Positions 8,542 to 17,575 of a stretch of DNA of 64,000 nt are shown here, piece by piece; within the stretch, counting starts at the first letter, position 1; the number at the start of each line of letters is the position of its first letter. The DNA is from Acrocarpospora phusangensis (lineage in GTDB: Bacteria > Actinomycetota > Actinomycetes > Streptosporangiales > Streptosporangiaceae). Position numbers and translations under genes: made by a program. The notes beneath the pieces are model-generated. The model was not told the DNA's origin. It searched no databases and was given only the letters and a program-made list of their open reading frames with translations. The stretch lies in assembly GCF_016862995.1 (NCBI RefSeq), contig NZ_BOOA01000009.1:115025-179024 (forward strand), written 5' to 3'.

Positions 8542-9416
8542 CCCGCCCCTCCCTTCCGCGGTACGGCTTTCGCCCACCCACCCGCCACCTCCGACGCCTC
8601 AACCACCCGCCCCGGATCGACGCTTTCAAGGCACGCCCGCAACTCACGAAGCCGCTGCGACCGATGCTCGTCAGGCACCCCTCCACGTACGGCGTCGATC
8701 ACCGCCGACCGCAGCGCGGAGACGTCATCGAGGACCAGCGCATCCGCCAGCCCGGTCCTCACCCGCTGTCTCCCCCCATCGATCGACCACACCAGCGCAT
8801 GATCGGAGGCGTCGAACTCGGCCACACCCGCCTCCGACTCGATCACCTCAGGCCCGTTGAGCCCAAGCCTCCCTTCCTCCGTCATGATCAGCTTCGTACA
8901 CAGTCCAGCCGCGATGGTCATACCGCCGAAACACCCCAGCGCCCCCGCGACGACCCCGACGACAGGCTGAAGCGCCCGAAGCTCCAGCACGGCCGCACAC
9001 ACTTCAGCGACCGTGGCCAAACCCAGATTGGCCTCCTGAAGGCGTACCCCACCTGTCTCCAGCAGCAGAACCGCGGCGGTCGGCGTCCCTTCGCGGTTGT
9101 CCTGAGCAGCGAGGGACAACGCCGTCGCGATCTTCACGCCGGGCACCTCACCGATGCCGCCCCCCTGAAAAGCCTGCTCGATCCCGACCACAACCGCGGG
9201 CTGCCCCCCGAGGCGTCCCTTGACCACGACAACCCCGTCATCGGACTGCGGAACAACCCCTTGCGGCTCCAGCCACGGCGACTCGATCCGGTCGAAAGGC
9301 CCACACAACTCCCGGGCTGTCCCGTCATCAAGCAGCGCCCCCGCCCGCTCCCGGGCGTCCAACTCGATAAAACTGGTACGGCTGAGCATCGCCGCCCAGC
9401 TCTCGGTGAGCGTCAT
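8538..9416 (-). CDS. mdcD: Malonate decarboxylase beta subunit
   Basis: A 292-residue crotonase/carboxyltransferase-fold protein. SFIELDARERAGALLD near the start and GALGCFGGMTIAAGLC with RLGLNGPEVIESEAG in the core are family features. It forms the decarboxylating heterodimer with MdcE. Both ends overlap neighbours by ATGA, which supports the start and stoichiometric expression. The last 25 residues, including WAKAVPRKGGAG, are less conserved. Confidence 0.92.
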   Translation of the reverse strand: MTLTESWAAMLSRTSFIELDARERAGALLDDGTARELCGPFDRIESPWLEPQGVVPQSDDGVVVVKGRLGGQPAVVVGIEQAFQGGGIGEVPGVKIATALSLAAQDNREGTPTAAVLLLETGGVRLQEANLGLATVAEVCAAVLELRALQPVVGVVAGALGCFGGMTIAAGLCTKLIMTEEGRLGLNGPEVIESEAGVAEFDASDHALVWSIDGGRQRVRTGLADALVLDDVSALRSAVIDAVRGGVPDEHRSQRLRELRACLESVDPGRVVEASEVAGGWAKAVPRKGGAG

Positions 9417-9703
9417 CCCGTGCTCCCCTCGATGGCCTGCCGCAGGCGCAGGGTCACCACACCAGGCGTGGCCCCGAAGTCGTTGAGCTCGAAACTCCCG
9501 GCGACAGGATGGCGGGCGAAGAACCGCTCCAGCACCGTCCGCCACACGATGTCGAACCCATCGACACTGGTACGCACCCGCACCCGCGCCGCACCATCGC
9601 CGGGCGTCATCAGGATCTCCAGATCCCCCGAGCCGACCACGCCGACATGGGTACGCCCGGCCGCCGGCCGGTCCGCCGGGAACTCGAAGTTCAGCGTCTG
9701 CAT
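9413..9703 (-). CDS. mdcC: Malonate decarboxylase acyl carrier protein (delta subunit)
   Basis: A 96-residue acyl carrier protein. VGSGDLEILMTP carries the serine expected to receive the phosphoribosyl-dephospho-CoA group, and DIVWRTVLERFFAR is the conserved second half. The ATG at 9703 has a good GGAGGT site and lies inside the last 13 bases of mdcB. Confidence 0.9.
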   Translation of the reverse strand: MQTLNFEFPADRPAAGRTHVGVVGSGDLEILMTPGDGAARVRVRTSVDGFDIVWRTVLERFFARHPVAGSFELNDFGATPGVVTLRLRQAIEGSTG

Positions 9704-10569
9704 GCGAACACCTCCGGTCCGGCGCGGGGAGAGCCCCACGGCACCATGTCGAGGAAGAGCGCGGCGGCCAGCAGATCGGCGCTTCCACCGGGAGACAGCC
9801 GCCGCCTTCTTAGCAGTTCGTCCAGTTCCGCGAGCGCGGCCAGGCCAGACCCGGTACCCGAACCGCCCTCGGCCAGGACGCGCCCCGCGCCGCGGCGTAC
9901 AGCACGGAGACCTTCGTGGCCGCCACGATGCAGCACACAGGTGTCAGCCAGAAGGCTCATCACCTCCAGCAACGCGTCCACCCGGGCCACCGCTTCGCCG
10001 AGCCCGTCCGCTCGGGCTCGGCGCAGTCGCGGCAACGCGACCTCGATGACGTGCGGAAACGCGGCTTCGGCCTCGCCGCGAGCCCCAGCCACCCCATACC
10101 GCAGCCAGACCTGCCGCCCATGGGAGTCGCCCACCGGGATCCGCAGATCGGGCAGAACCGCCAGCCGGGCGGCGGCGCGGGCGGCCTCCCGTTCATCGCC
10201 GGCACCTCCCGCGACAGCGGCGACGAGCAGACCGACGGCCCACAACGCCCCACGATGAGTGTTGACGCCCCCGGTAACCCGCAGCATCGCCCGATCTCCG
10301 GCACGCCCGAGCCGTCCCAACTCCTCCCGAAGCGAAACACCCACGGCCGACCGACCCGCGACCTCGGCGATCCTCCGAAACGTGGACCGCAGCGACTCCG
10401 CGGAAGCCAGCAGAAGGGGCAGATCCATGTCGTCATGCGATCCACCACCACGACAGTCCACCAGCCCGGGCTTCGGCGTCAGCCAGGCCTCACCACGAAG
10501 CGCCCGCACCGCCACGTCGGCGATCCCGTCCGACGTTCTCCCGCCAGCGGGAAGCCCGGCCGCAATCAT
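9691..10569 (-). CDS. mdcB: Triphosphoribosyl-dephospho-CoA synthase
   Basis: A 292-residue CitG-family enzyme that makes the prosthetic-group precursor for MdcC. TPKPGLVDCRGGGSHDDMD is the family fingerprint; VTGGVNTHRGALW and LHRGGHEGL follow. The ATG at 10569 overlaps the upstream small ORF by ATGA; an in-frame ATG at 10596 would add nine residues. Its opening segment (ADVAVRALRGEAW) has degenerate copies immediately upstream. Confidence 0.9.
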   Translation of the reverse strand: MIAAGLPAGGRTSDGIADVAVRALRGEAWLTPKPGLVDCRGGGSHDDMDLPLLLASAESLRSTFRRIAEVAGRSAVGVSLREELGRLGRAGDRAMLRVTGGVNTHRGALWAVGLLVAAVAGGAGDEREAARAAARLAVLPDLRIPVGDSHGRQVWLRYGVAGARGEAEAAFPHVIEVALPRLRRARADGLGEAVARVDALLEVMSLLADTCVLHRGGHEGLRAVRRGAGRVLAEGGSGTGSGLAALAELDELLRRRRLSPGGSADLLAAALFLDMVPWGSPRAGPEVFACRR

Positions 10570-10799
10570 CGCCCTACCTCGCGGCGGAGCGCGCACACGG
10601 TCCCATCGGCGAGCCTGCCCAGGTGTCGCTCGGCAGTAGCTTTGCTGCGAATTGCGCGCACACCCGCGTCGGCGAACCCGTCTGACGTCTGCCCTCCGGT
10701 GGGAGGCCCGGCAGTTGCCTTACCGCGGAATGCCCGCACCGCCGTGTCGGGGTGCCCGGCCGATGTCCGCCTTCGGGCGAGGAGCCTTTTGGCGATCAT
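10566..10799 (-). CDS. Small ORF between mdcA and mdcB made of degenerate copies of the mdcB N-terminus
   Basis: A 77-codon frame whose start shares a base with the mdcA stop (TGATG) and whose stop overlaps the mdcB start (ATGA). It contains HPDTAVRAFRGKATA, then FADAGVRAIRSKATA, then LADGTVCALRREVGR; each matches IADVAVRALRGEAW near the start of MdcB. The opening MIAKRLLARRRTS also looks like a normal MdcB start. It could be a duplication scar kept open by translational coupling, or a small protein. No function can be assigned. Confidence 0.55.
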   Translation of the reverse strand: MIAKRLLARRRTSAGHPDTAVRAFRGKATAGPPTGGQTSDGFADAGVRAIRSKATAERHLGRLADGTVCALRREVGR

Positions 10800-12451
10800 C
10801 ACCAGCTCCGGAAGCGGGCCGGTGGCTCGTAGAGGCCCCCGGACCAGGCCACGAGATCTTCGATGCTGCGCGCCGCCAGCAGAGAACGCCTGGCTCTCCG
10901 CACATCGACCTTGAGATCCTCCGGCAGCGCGACCAGGCCGTCCCGGCGCAACACCTCCACCCGCCGGTCATCACTCCGCCGCCCGATCGGCGTCGCCCCC
11001 GCGATCGCCGCCACCGCGTCACGCCGCTCAGCGGGTCCCGAAGCCTTGTACAGGTACGCCACACCCTCCTCGGTCACCACATGACTGACGTCATCCCCAT
11101 AAATCATGATCGGCGGAATGGGCATGCCCGCGTCCTGACCCACCGGGACCGCGTCGAGCGTCTCCACGAACGCCGGAGTCCCCCCGGTACGGAACGTCTG
11201 CGTGACCTGCACGACAAGCTTGCGCCCCCGCCGAATCGGCGCCTCACCGGTCAGCAACCCCAGCCACGTCGGCGACGGATGCCGCCGGCCGTGCGGATCA
11301 TGACCCATGTTGGGCGCGCCCCCGAACCCACTCAGCCGCCCCTCGGTGACCGTCGACGAGTTGGCGTCCGCGTCGATCTGCAGAGACGACCCGATGAACA
11401 GATCCACGGCGTACTGCCCCGCCAACTGGCACAACACCCGGTTCGACCGAAGCGAACCGTCCCGCCCGGTGAAGAACACGTCAGGACGAGCCGCGACATA
11501 ACGGTCCATGCCGGGTTCTCCGCCGAAACAGTGCACCGACTCCACCCACCCGCTCTCGATGGCCGGAATGAGCGTGGGATGCGGATTGAGCGTCCAGTGC
11601 TTGCAGATCTTCCCGCGCAGGCCCAGCTCGGCGCCGTACGTGGGGAGGAGCAGTTCGATGGCCGCGGTGTCGAAGCCGATGCCGTGGTTGAGCGTGGTCA
11701 CCTCGTGGCGTTCGTAGATCCCGCGCAGCGTCATCATCGCCATCAGGATCTCCACCTGCCCGATATGCCGCGGATCGCGGGTGAACAGCGGCTCCAGCGC
11801 GAACGGCCGCGGACTCTCCACGACCAGATCCACCCAGTCGCCCGGAATGTCCACGCGGGGGACGCGGTCCACGATCTCGTTGACCTGGACGACGGTGACG
11901 CCGTCGGAGAAGGCCACGGCCTCGGCGATGGTGGGCGTGTCCTCGGTGCTCGCGCCGGTGTACAGGTTGCCGTCCCGGTCGGCCTGTTCGGCGCAGAGCA
12001 GGGCCACGCCGGGGATGAGGTCGACGAACATCCGCGCGTACAACTCGACGTAGGTGTGGATCGCCCCGACCTCGACCTTGCCGTCGGCGAGCAGCTGGGC
12101 CATTCGCACGCTCTGCGGACCCGCGTACGCGAAGTCGAGACGGCGGGCGACGCCACGCTCGAACACGTCGAGGTGCTCCGGCAGGCTGATGGAGGAGATC
12201 AGCAGGTGCAGGTCGTGCACCACGTCCGGATCGCAGCCGGCGAGCGCCTCGGCCAGGAAGTCCGCCTGCTTCTGGTTGTCGCCTTCCAGCGCCACCCGGT
12301 CCCCGGGACGCAGCAGCGCCTGCAGGGTGTCGCGCATCCGCGCGGGGTTCACGACCCGGCCGGAGACGTGGGGTCGGACCGCTTCCAGCCGTTCGCGTTT
12401 CGCGGTTCGCCGCTTGGTCCAGTCCCGGGGAAGCGCGTTCGCGAATCCCAT
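10799..12451 (-). CDS. mdcA: Malonate decarboxylase alpha subunit (acetyl-S-ACP:malonate ACP transferase)
   Basis: A 550-residue CoA-transferase-type subunit that swaps malonate for acetate on the carrier protein. TKRRTAKRERLEAVRPHVSG opens the protein, and HWTLNPHPTLIPAIESGWVE and GGAPNMGHDPHGRRHPSP are recognisable MdcA segments. The ATG follows GGGGGG by six bases. It is the first gene of the operon. No malonate transporter gene or MdcR-type regulator lies next to it. Confidence 0.93.
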   Translation of the reverse strand: MGFANALPRDWTKRRTAKRERLEAVRPHVSGRVVNPARMRDTLQALLRPGDRVALEGDNQKQADFLAEALAGCDPDVVHDLHLLISSISLPEHLDVFERGVARRLDFAYAGPQSVRMAQLLADGKVEVGAIHTYVELYARMFVDLIPGVALLCAEQADRDGNLYTGASTEDTPTIAEAVAFSDGVTVVQVNEIVDRVPRVDIPGDWVDLVVESPRPFALEPLFTRDPRHIGQVEILMAMMTLRGIYERHEVTTLNHGIGFDTAAIELLLPTYGAELGLRGKICKHWTLNPHPTLIPAIESGWVESVHCFGGEPGMDRYVAARPDVFFTGRDGSLRSNRVLCQLAGQYAVDLFIGSSLQIDADANSSTVTEGRLSGFGGAPNMGHDPHGRRHPSPTWLGLLTGEAPIRRGRKLVVQVTQTFRTGGTPAFVETLDAVPVGQDAGMPIPPIMIYGDDVSHVVTEEGVAYLYKASGPAERRDAVAAIAGATPIGRRSDDRRVEVLRRDGLVALPEDLKVDVRRARRSLLAARSIEDLVAWSGGLYEPPARFRSW

Positions 12452-12578
12452 GGCTTGCCCCCCAATCGCGTACTAACCAGGGCTAATGCCTCGAATAGGG
12501 CGAAAGGGAACTCAAGGGGTGCCAAAGAAAGCTGGGCCTTGCGTATCGGTTAACGGTCCTTTACGCTCCCCGTCAATC

Positions 12579-12597
12579 ATTAGGAAACCTTCCTAAT
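12579..12597. promoter_or_regulatory. TTAGGAA inverted repeat between mdcA and the GH5 gene
   Basis: A perfect 8-bp inverted repeat, ATTAGGAA-ACC-TTCCTAAT, lies 27 bases before the GH5 start and about 130 bases from mdcA. Size and symmetry suit a dimeric repressor site controlling the glycosidase. Confidence 0.55.
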
Positions 12598-12623
12598 GAT
12601 GTCCTCGACCGTCAGGAGCGCCC

Positions 12624-14378
12624 ATGCCACGTGCGGAGCACTTACCGCCTCCCACGCAAGCCCGCCCCAGACGCCGCCGCTCGCTCGTGGCGGCCGCCGT
12701 GACACTCCTCACGTTCGCCGTCCCGGCCATCGTCGGTACGTCCGAGGCGAGCGCCGCACCCGTCCAGCTCATCTCCCGAGGAAAACCCGCCACGTCGTCG
12801 TCGATCGAGGGGGCCGGCTTCGAACCCGGCCTGGCCGTGGACGGCAACACCGGCAGCCGGTGGGCCTCCGCCGAAGGCAGCGACCCGCAGTGGATCCGGA
12901 TCGACCTCGGCGGCACGTACGCGGTCTCCCGCGTGCGCCTGAACTGGGAGGTCGCGTACGGATCCGCCTACCGGATCGAGATCTCCCCCGACGGCGGCGC
13001 CTGGACCGGCATCTACTCCACCAGCTCGGCCGACGGCGCCATCGACGACCTGACCGTCTCCGGCACCGGCCGCTACATCCGCATGTACGGCACCGCCCGC
13101 GGCACCCAGTGGGGCTACTCGCTGTGGGAGTTCGACGTCTACGGCACCCCGGCCGGAGGCGGCGACACCACCGCGCCCAGCGTGCCCGGCAACCTGCGCT
13201 CGACGGGGACGACCGCCACCAGCGTGTCGCTGGCCTGGAACGCGTCCACCGACAACGTCGGCGTCACCGGCTACGAGGTCTACCGGGGCGGCACCCAGGT
13301 GGCCACGGTCACCGGGACCGGCCACACCGACACCGGGCTTACCGCCGCGACCTCCTACACCTACACCGTCCGCGCCAGGGACGCCGCCGGCAACCGGTCC
13401 GCGGCCAGCACGGCGGTGACCGTACAGACCGGAAGCGGGGGAACCCCGGCGGCGGTCAACGGGCAGCTCCGGGTGTGCGGCACGCGGCTGTGCAACGAGA
13501 GCGGCAAGCAGATCCAGCTGCGCGGCATGAGCAGCCACGGCATCCAGTGGTTCAACCAGTGCCTCAACAACGCCTCGCTGGACGCCCTGGCCGGCGACTG
13601 GAAGGCCGACATCCTCCGCATCTCCATGTACATCCAGGAGGGCGGCTACGAGACCAACCCCCGGATGTTCACCGACCGGGTGCACAACCTGATCGAGATG
13701 GCCACCGCGCGCGGCATGTACGCCCTGGTGGACTGGCACATGCTCACCCCTGGCGACCCGAACTACAACCTCAGCCGGGCCAGGACGTTCTTCACCGAGA
13801 TCGCGCAGCGGCACAACGCCAAGAAGAACGTGCTCTACGAGATCGCCAACGAGCCGAACGGCGACGCCGTCACCTGGTCGGTCATCCGCAACTACGCCAA
13901 CCAGCTCATCCCGGTGATCCGCCAGAACGACCCGGACGCCCCGATCCTGGTCGGCACGCCCAACTGGTCCTCGCTCGGCGTCTCCGGTCCCGGCGACCAG
14001 ACCGACACCATCCGGGCCAACCCGGTCAGCGGGACGAACATCATGTACACGTTCCACTTCTACGCGGCCTCGCACGGCACCGCGTACCTGAACGCGCTGT
14101 CCCGGGCGGCGGACCTGCTGCCCATGTTCGTGAGCGAGTTCGGCACGCAGCTGGCCTCCGGAGACGGGGCCAACAATTTCAGCAGGTCGCAGCAGTACAT
14201 CGATCTGATGGCGCAGAAGAAGATCAGCTGGGTGAACTGGAACTACTCCGACGATTTCCGTACGGGTGCGGTCTTCACGACCGGGACCTGCCCGAACGGG
14301 CCCTTCGCGGGGACGAGCAGGTTGAAGGAGGCCGGCGTCTGGGTCCGTGACCGGATCCGTACCGCCGACGACTTCTGA
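12624..14378 (+). CDS. Secreted GH5 family endo-beta-glycanase with discoidin-type and FN3 domains
   Basis: A 584-residue exported glycosidase, probably an endoglucanase. The signal peptide has a basic RPRRRR start and ends near SEASAAP (about residue 45). Residues 47-175 form an F5/8 type C (discoidin/CBM32-like) domain with AVDGNTGSRWAS; 183-268 an FN3 domain; 280-584 the GH5 catalytic domain, with acid/base E410 in YEIANEPNG and nucleophile E505 in FVSEFGTQ. AGGAG precedes the ATG. The order carbohydrate-binding, FN3, catalytic is the reverse of the more usual catalytic-first arrangement. A hairpin follows the stop. Confidence 0.92.
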   Translation: MPRAEHLPPPTQARPRRRRSLVAAAVTLLTFAVPAIVGTSEASAAPVQLISRGKPATSSSIEGAGFEPGLAVDGNTGSRWASAEGSDPQWIRIDLGGTYAVSRVRLNWEVAYGSAYRIEISPDGGAWTGIYSTSSADGAIDDLTVSGTGRYIRMYGTARGTQWGYSLWEFDVYGTPAGGGDTTAPSVPGNLRSTGTTATSVSLAWNASTDNVGVTGYEVYRGGTQVATVTGTGHTDTGLTAATSYTYTVRARDAAGNRSAASTAVTVQTGSGGTPAAVNGQLRVCGTRLCNESGKQIQLRGMSSHGIQWFNQCLNNASLDALAGDWKADILRISMYIQEGGYETNPRMFTDRVHNLIEMATARGMYALVDWHMLTPGDPNYNLSRARTFFTEIAQRHNAKKNVLYEIANEPNGDAVTWSVIRNYANQLIPVIRQNDPDAPILVGTPNWSSLGVSGPGDQTDTIRANPVSGTNIMYTFHFYAASHGTAYLNALSRAADLLPMFVSEFGTQLASGDGANNFSRSQQYIDLMAQKKISWVNWNYSDDFRTGAVFTTGTCPNGPFAGTSRLKEAGVWVRDRIRTADDF

Positions 14379-14386
14379 TCGAATCC

Positions 14387-14418
14387 TGAGGGCGCATCCG
14401 TCCGCGGGTGCGCCCTCA
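14387..14418 (+). terminator. Hairpin after the GH5 gene
   Basis: A 10-bp perfect stem, TGAGGGCGCA with its complement, and a 12-base loop, starting nine bases after the GH5 stop. No T-run follows, as is common in high-GC actinobacteria. Confidence 0.7.
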
Positions 14419-14463
14419 CAGTCGGGATTGACGCCGATGAGACCTTGCCGGAGGGTGGCGAGG

Positions 14464-15432
14464 ATGCGGCGCGTTGATGGGACGTCGATGCCACGGCTCA
14501 GCCGGCGGGCGGTGCTTCTGGCCGCCGGTGGGCTGCTCGTCGGGTGTTCTCCACAGCCCGAGGTCGACACGGTTCACCTGCGGCTGGCCACCGGTCCGGC
14601 GGGGGCGGTCTACCGGCGCATCGGCGGTGCGCTGGCCGAGCACATCTCCCAGCAGGTGCCGGGGGTCACGGTGAGCACCGTGCCGAGCGGGGCGTCCACC
14701 GACAACATCCGGATGCTGCGCGCCGGCGAGGTGCACCTCGGGCTGACCAGCCTGGACGCGCTGATCACGACCGACGGCAGCGCGCCCGAGGGGCTCTCGG
14801 CGATCTGCCGGCTCTACGACAGTCACCTGCATCTCGTGGTCATGGCCGGGTCGGCGATCGACGAGTTCGGCGATCTGGAGGGCAAGCGCATTTCCCTCGG
14901 CGCCCGCGACTCGGGCACCGAGTTCACGTCGCTGCGGGTTCTGGAACTCGGCCGGGTGAAGGCCGACGGCCGGTACCTCAGCCAGGCCGAGTCGGCGGCG
15001 GCGCTCCGCGACGGCGAGATCGACGCGATGTTCTCGCTGACCGGCGTCCCGACGCCCGCGATCACGGAGTTGGCGCAGCGGCACGCGATCCGGCTGATCC
15101 CGCTGGACGCGCAGGCGGACGCGCTCTTCTCGGCGTACCCCGGTCCCTACACCCCGGCCATGATCCCCGCGACCGCCTACGCGGGCGTTCCCGCCGTCTG
15201 TACCGTGGCCGTGCCGAATGTCTTCCTGGTACGCAACGACCTGCCCGAGGACCTGGTCTTCGCCATCACCGACACGATTTTCACGCACACCGGCACGATC
15301 ACCTCCGCCAGCCGCGACGACGCCGAGGCCATTCCCGAGGCATGGCAGATCAACGTGCGTACGGGGATCTCAACTGCGTCGATTCCGCTCCATCCGGGCG
15401 CGGTCGCCTGGTTCCGGGACCGCAAGCGCTAG
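14464..15432 (+). CDS. TAXI-family TRAP solute-binding lipoprotein (no TRAP permease nearby)
   Basis: A 322-residue exported binding protein. SRRAVLLAAGGLLVGCS is a lipoprotein signal with lipobox LVGC. LATGPAGAVYRRIGGALAEH, RLYDSHLHLVVMAG and SLGARDSGTEFTSLRVLE match the TAXI branch of TRAP binding proteins. The ATG at 14464 follows GGAGGG; another in-frame ATG is 24 bases later. No DctQ/DctM membrane component is present; instead the gene converges on, and its stop overlaps, a TctE-like kinase gene. It may present ligand to that kinase or to the nearby TctAB permease (inference). Confidence 0.85.
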   Translation: MRRVDGTSMPRLSRRAVLLAAGGLLVGCSPQPEVDTVHLRLATGPAGAVYRRIGGALAEHISQQVPGVTVSTVPSGASTDNIRMLRAGEVHLGLTSLDALITTDGSAPEGLSAICRLYDSHLHLVVMAGSAIDEFGDLEGKRISLGARDSGTEFTSLRVLELGRVKADGRYLSQAESAAALRDGEIDAMFSLTGVPTPAITELAQRHAIRLIPLDAQADALFSAYPGPYTPAMIPATAYAGVPAVCTVAVPNVFLVRNDLPEDLVFAITDTIFTHTGTITSASRDDAEAIPEAWQINVRTGISTASIPLHPGAVAWFRDRKR

Positions 15433-16838
15433 ACCGGCGGCGCGGACGGCAGGGCGACCACCGCGGCGAATCCGCGGCCGGATCCGTCCGGACGTGGCAG
15501 GCCGTCCTCCAGCCGCAGTTCGCCTCCGGCCGCTCCGACCAGGTCGGCGCAGATCGCGAGTCCCAGGCCGGTTCCGGGCACGTTCTGGTGCCGCGGCGAG
15601 CGCCAGAACCGTTGCAGCGCCTGGGCCCGCTCGGAGGCGTCGATCCCCTGGCCGTCGTCGCGTACGGCGATCGCGACCACGTCTCTGCCAGGGACGACGT
15701 GGGCGGTGACCTCCACCGCCCGCGCGTCCGAGAGCCGTAACGCGTTGCTGATCAGCTCGTCCAGGATGCTGCCCAGGCCGCCCGGCGGCTCCAGCAGGCG
15801 CAGGCCCGGCGGCACGTCGACCGTCAGTGTCTGGCCCGCCGTCGCCGTCAGCGCGCGCCATCGGTCCACCCGGGTCGCCAGCACCGCGTCGAGATCCACC
15901 GGGGACGCCGTCCTGATGCTCTCCATCCGGGCGCTGGCCTGGAGCGAGTTGAGCATGCGCTGCATGGCCTTCAGTTCGTCGACGGCGACGTCGTACACCT
16001 GCCGCGCGTCGCCGGTCGGGCGCAGGTGCGGCTCCATGCTCTCCACCGCGAGCCGGAGGCTGGTCAGCGGGTTGCGCAGCTGGTGCGACGCGTCGGAGAC
16101 GAACGCGCGCTGCCGCTGCACGGCGTTCTCGACCGCGTCCATCATGGTGTTGAACGACTCCGCCAGCCGCCGCAGTTCGGCCGGGCCGGCCTCGGCGTCC
16201 GCGCGGATCGTGAGGTCGCCCTGGGAGATGCGGGAGCTCGCCGCGTCCAGCTCCCGTACCGGTCGCAGCACCCACGCCGACACCGGCCAGGCCACGGCCA
16301 CCAGGGCGATCAACGGCAGCAGGCCGAGCCCGGCGAGCTGGGCCCACCGGACGAGGATGCGGTGGCGGGTCTTCGACAGGTCGGAGATCGTCACGACCGC
16401 GCCGACGACCTCGCTGTCCCGGCCCACCGGCTCCGCGACCACGAGCGCCGAGTCGTCCCACGGCGCCCACTCCCCGGACGGTTCCGACCGCGCCCCGGCC
16501 AGCGCGGCGGTCACGATCCTGGGCAGCGCCGGCTCGGCCCGCGCCGCCTCCTGGTACGCGCCGGCGGGCCCGAGCAGCACCTTGCCCGACGTGTCGATCA
16601 CGGCGACCGGAATGCCGTACAGCTCCTGGTAGTGCACGAGTTCCTGGTCGAGGGCCTCGGTCCGGCCGGTCGAGAGCGCGGTCTCGGCCAGCGGCGCGAA
16701 GCGGCCGACGTCGTTGAGCCGGTCGACGTAGGTCTCCTGCATCTCCCGCTCGGCCACGGTGACGCTGAGCGGCATGCCGAGCGCGGCCACGAGCAGCACC
16801 GCGAGGGGCACCAGGACGACGAGCAGGCGGCGGTGCAC
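15429..16838 (-). CDS. TctE-like sensor histidine kinase
   Basis: A 469-residue membrane kinase: TM1 at about 5-27, an extracytoplasmic sensor of about 135 residues, TM2 at about 166-190, a HAMP segment, HisKA with H252 in SDASHQLRNPLTS, and an ATPase domain with ELISNALR and GTGLGLAI. A GTG start lies six bases after the response-regulator stop. With the regulator and the tctCBA genes it resembles the TctDE systems that induce tricarboxylate uptake. The final bases overlap the stop of the convergent TAXI gene. Confidence 0.88.
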   Translation of the reverse strand: MHRRLLVVLVPLAVLLVAALGMPLSVTVAEREMQETYVDRLNDVGRFAPLAETALSTGRTEALDQELVHYQELYGIPVAVIDTSGKVLLGPAGAYQEAARAEPALPRIVTAALAGARSEPSGEWAPWDDSALVVAEPVGRDSEVVGAVVTISDLSKTRHRILVRWAQLAGLGLLPLIALVAVAWPVSAWVLRPVRELDAASSRISQGDLTIRADAEAGPAELRRLAESFNTMMDAVENAVQRQRAFVSDASHQLRNPLTSLRLAVESMEPHLRPTGDARQVYDVAVDELKAMQRMLNSLQASARMESIRTASPVDLDAVLATRVDRWRALTATAGQTLTVDVPPGLRLLEPPGGLGSILDELISNALRLSDARAVEVTAHVVPGRDVVAIAVRDDGQGIDASERAQALQRFWRSPRHQNVPGTGLGLAICADLVGAAGGELRLEDGLPRPDGSGRGFAAVVALPSAPPV

Positions 16839-16844
16839 GGCACG

Positions 16845-17558
16845 TCAGCCGATCAGCTCCGGCTGGTCGGCCAGGAGCCGATAGCCGACCCCGTGGATCG
16901 TACGGATGACCACGTCCTGCCCCAGCTTGTGCCGCAACGCCGCGATATGGGTGTCCAACGTACGGCTGGACGACTCCCAGGTCGCACCCCAGATCTGGTC
17001 GAGGATGACGTCACGGCTCACCACGTTCGGCGCCCGCCGGGCCAGCAGCAGGAGCAGCTCGAACTCTTTGCGGGTCAGCGTCACGGGCGTCCCGCCGACG
17101 GTGACCTCCCGGGTACCGAGCACGATCCGCATCGGCCCGAGGACGAGCGGTTCGTCCGGATGGCTCAGGGCACGAGCCGCCCGCGTACGCCGCAGCACTG
17201 CGTCGATCCGGGCCAGCAGCTCCGGAACGCCGAACGGTTTCACGATGTAGTCGTCGGCGCCGGCACGTAAGCCGCGTACCCGCTCATGCTCCTCCGAACG
17301 CGCGGTCACGGCGATGACGGCGGTCGCCGGGCGGTCCCGCAGCCTGCGGATCACGTCGAGCCCGTCGCCGTCGGGCAGTCCCAGGTCGACGAGGACCACG
17401 TCGGAGGGGGAGGCGCGCACGGCTTCCGCCGCGGTGGCGATGCGGTGGACCTCGAAACCGGCTTGCGTCAGGACGGTCACCAGGCCCCGCGCCACGCGGT
17501 CGTCATCCTCAATGATGGTGATCCGCATATCTGCGGATTTTACGTCCCGGATCGGCAT
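16845..17558 (-). CDS. TctD-like OmpR-family response regulator
   Basis: A 237-residue regulator: receiver domain (IIEDDDRVARGLV, phosphorylation site in VVLVDLGLPDGDG, conserved K in YIVKPFG) and an OmpR winged helix (RKEFELLLLLARRAPNVVSR, TLDTHIAALRHKLG). The start at 17558 has AGGAA about nine bases upstream; the ATG at 17528 (MRITIIEDD) is the more usual family start but lacks a clear ribosome-binding site. It probably activates the divergent tctCBA operon through the direct repeats in between. Confidence 0.9.
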   Translation of the reverse strand: MPIRDVKSADMRITIIEDDDRVARGLVTVLTQAGFEVHRIATAAEAVRASPSDVVLVDLGLPDGDGLDVIRRLRDRPATAVIAVTARSEEHERVRGLRAGADDYIVKPFGVPELLARIDAVLRRTRAARALSHPDEPLVLGPMRIVLGTREVTVGGTPVTLTRKEFELLLLLARRAPNVVSRDVILDQIWGATWESSSRTLDTHIAALRHKLGQDVVIRTIHGVGYRLLADQPELIG

Positions 17559-17575
17559 AAGGGTCAGTTCCTGAA

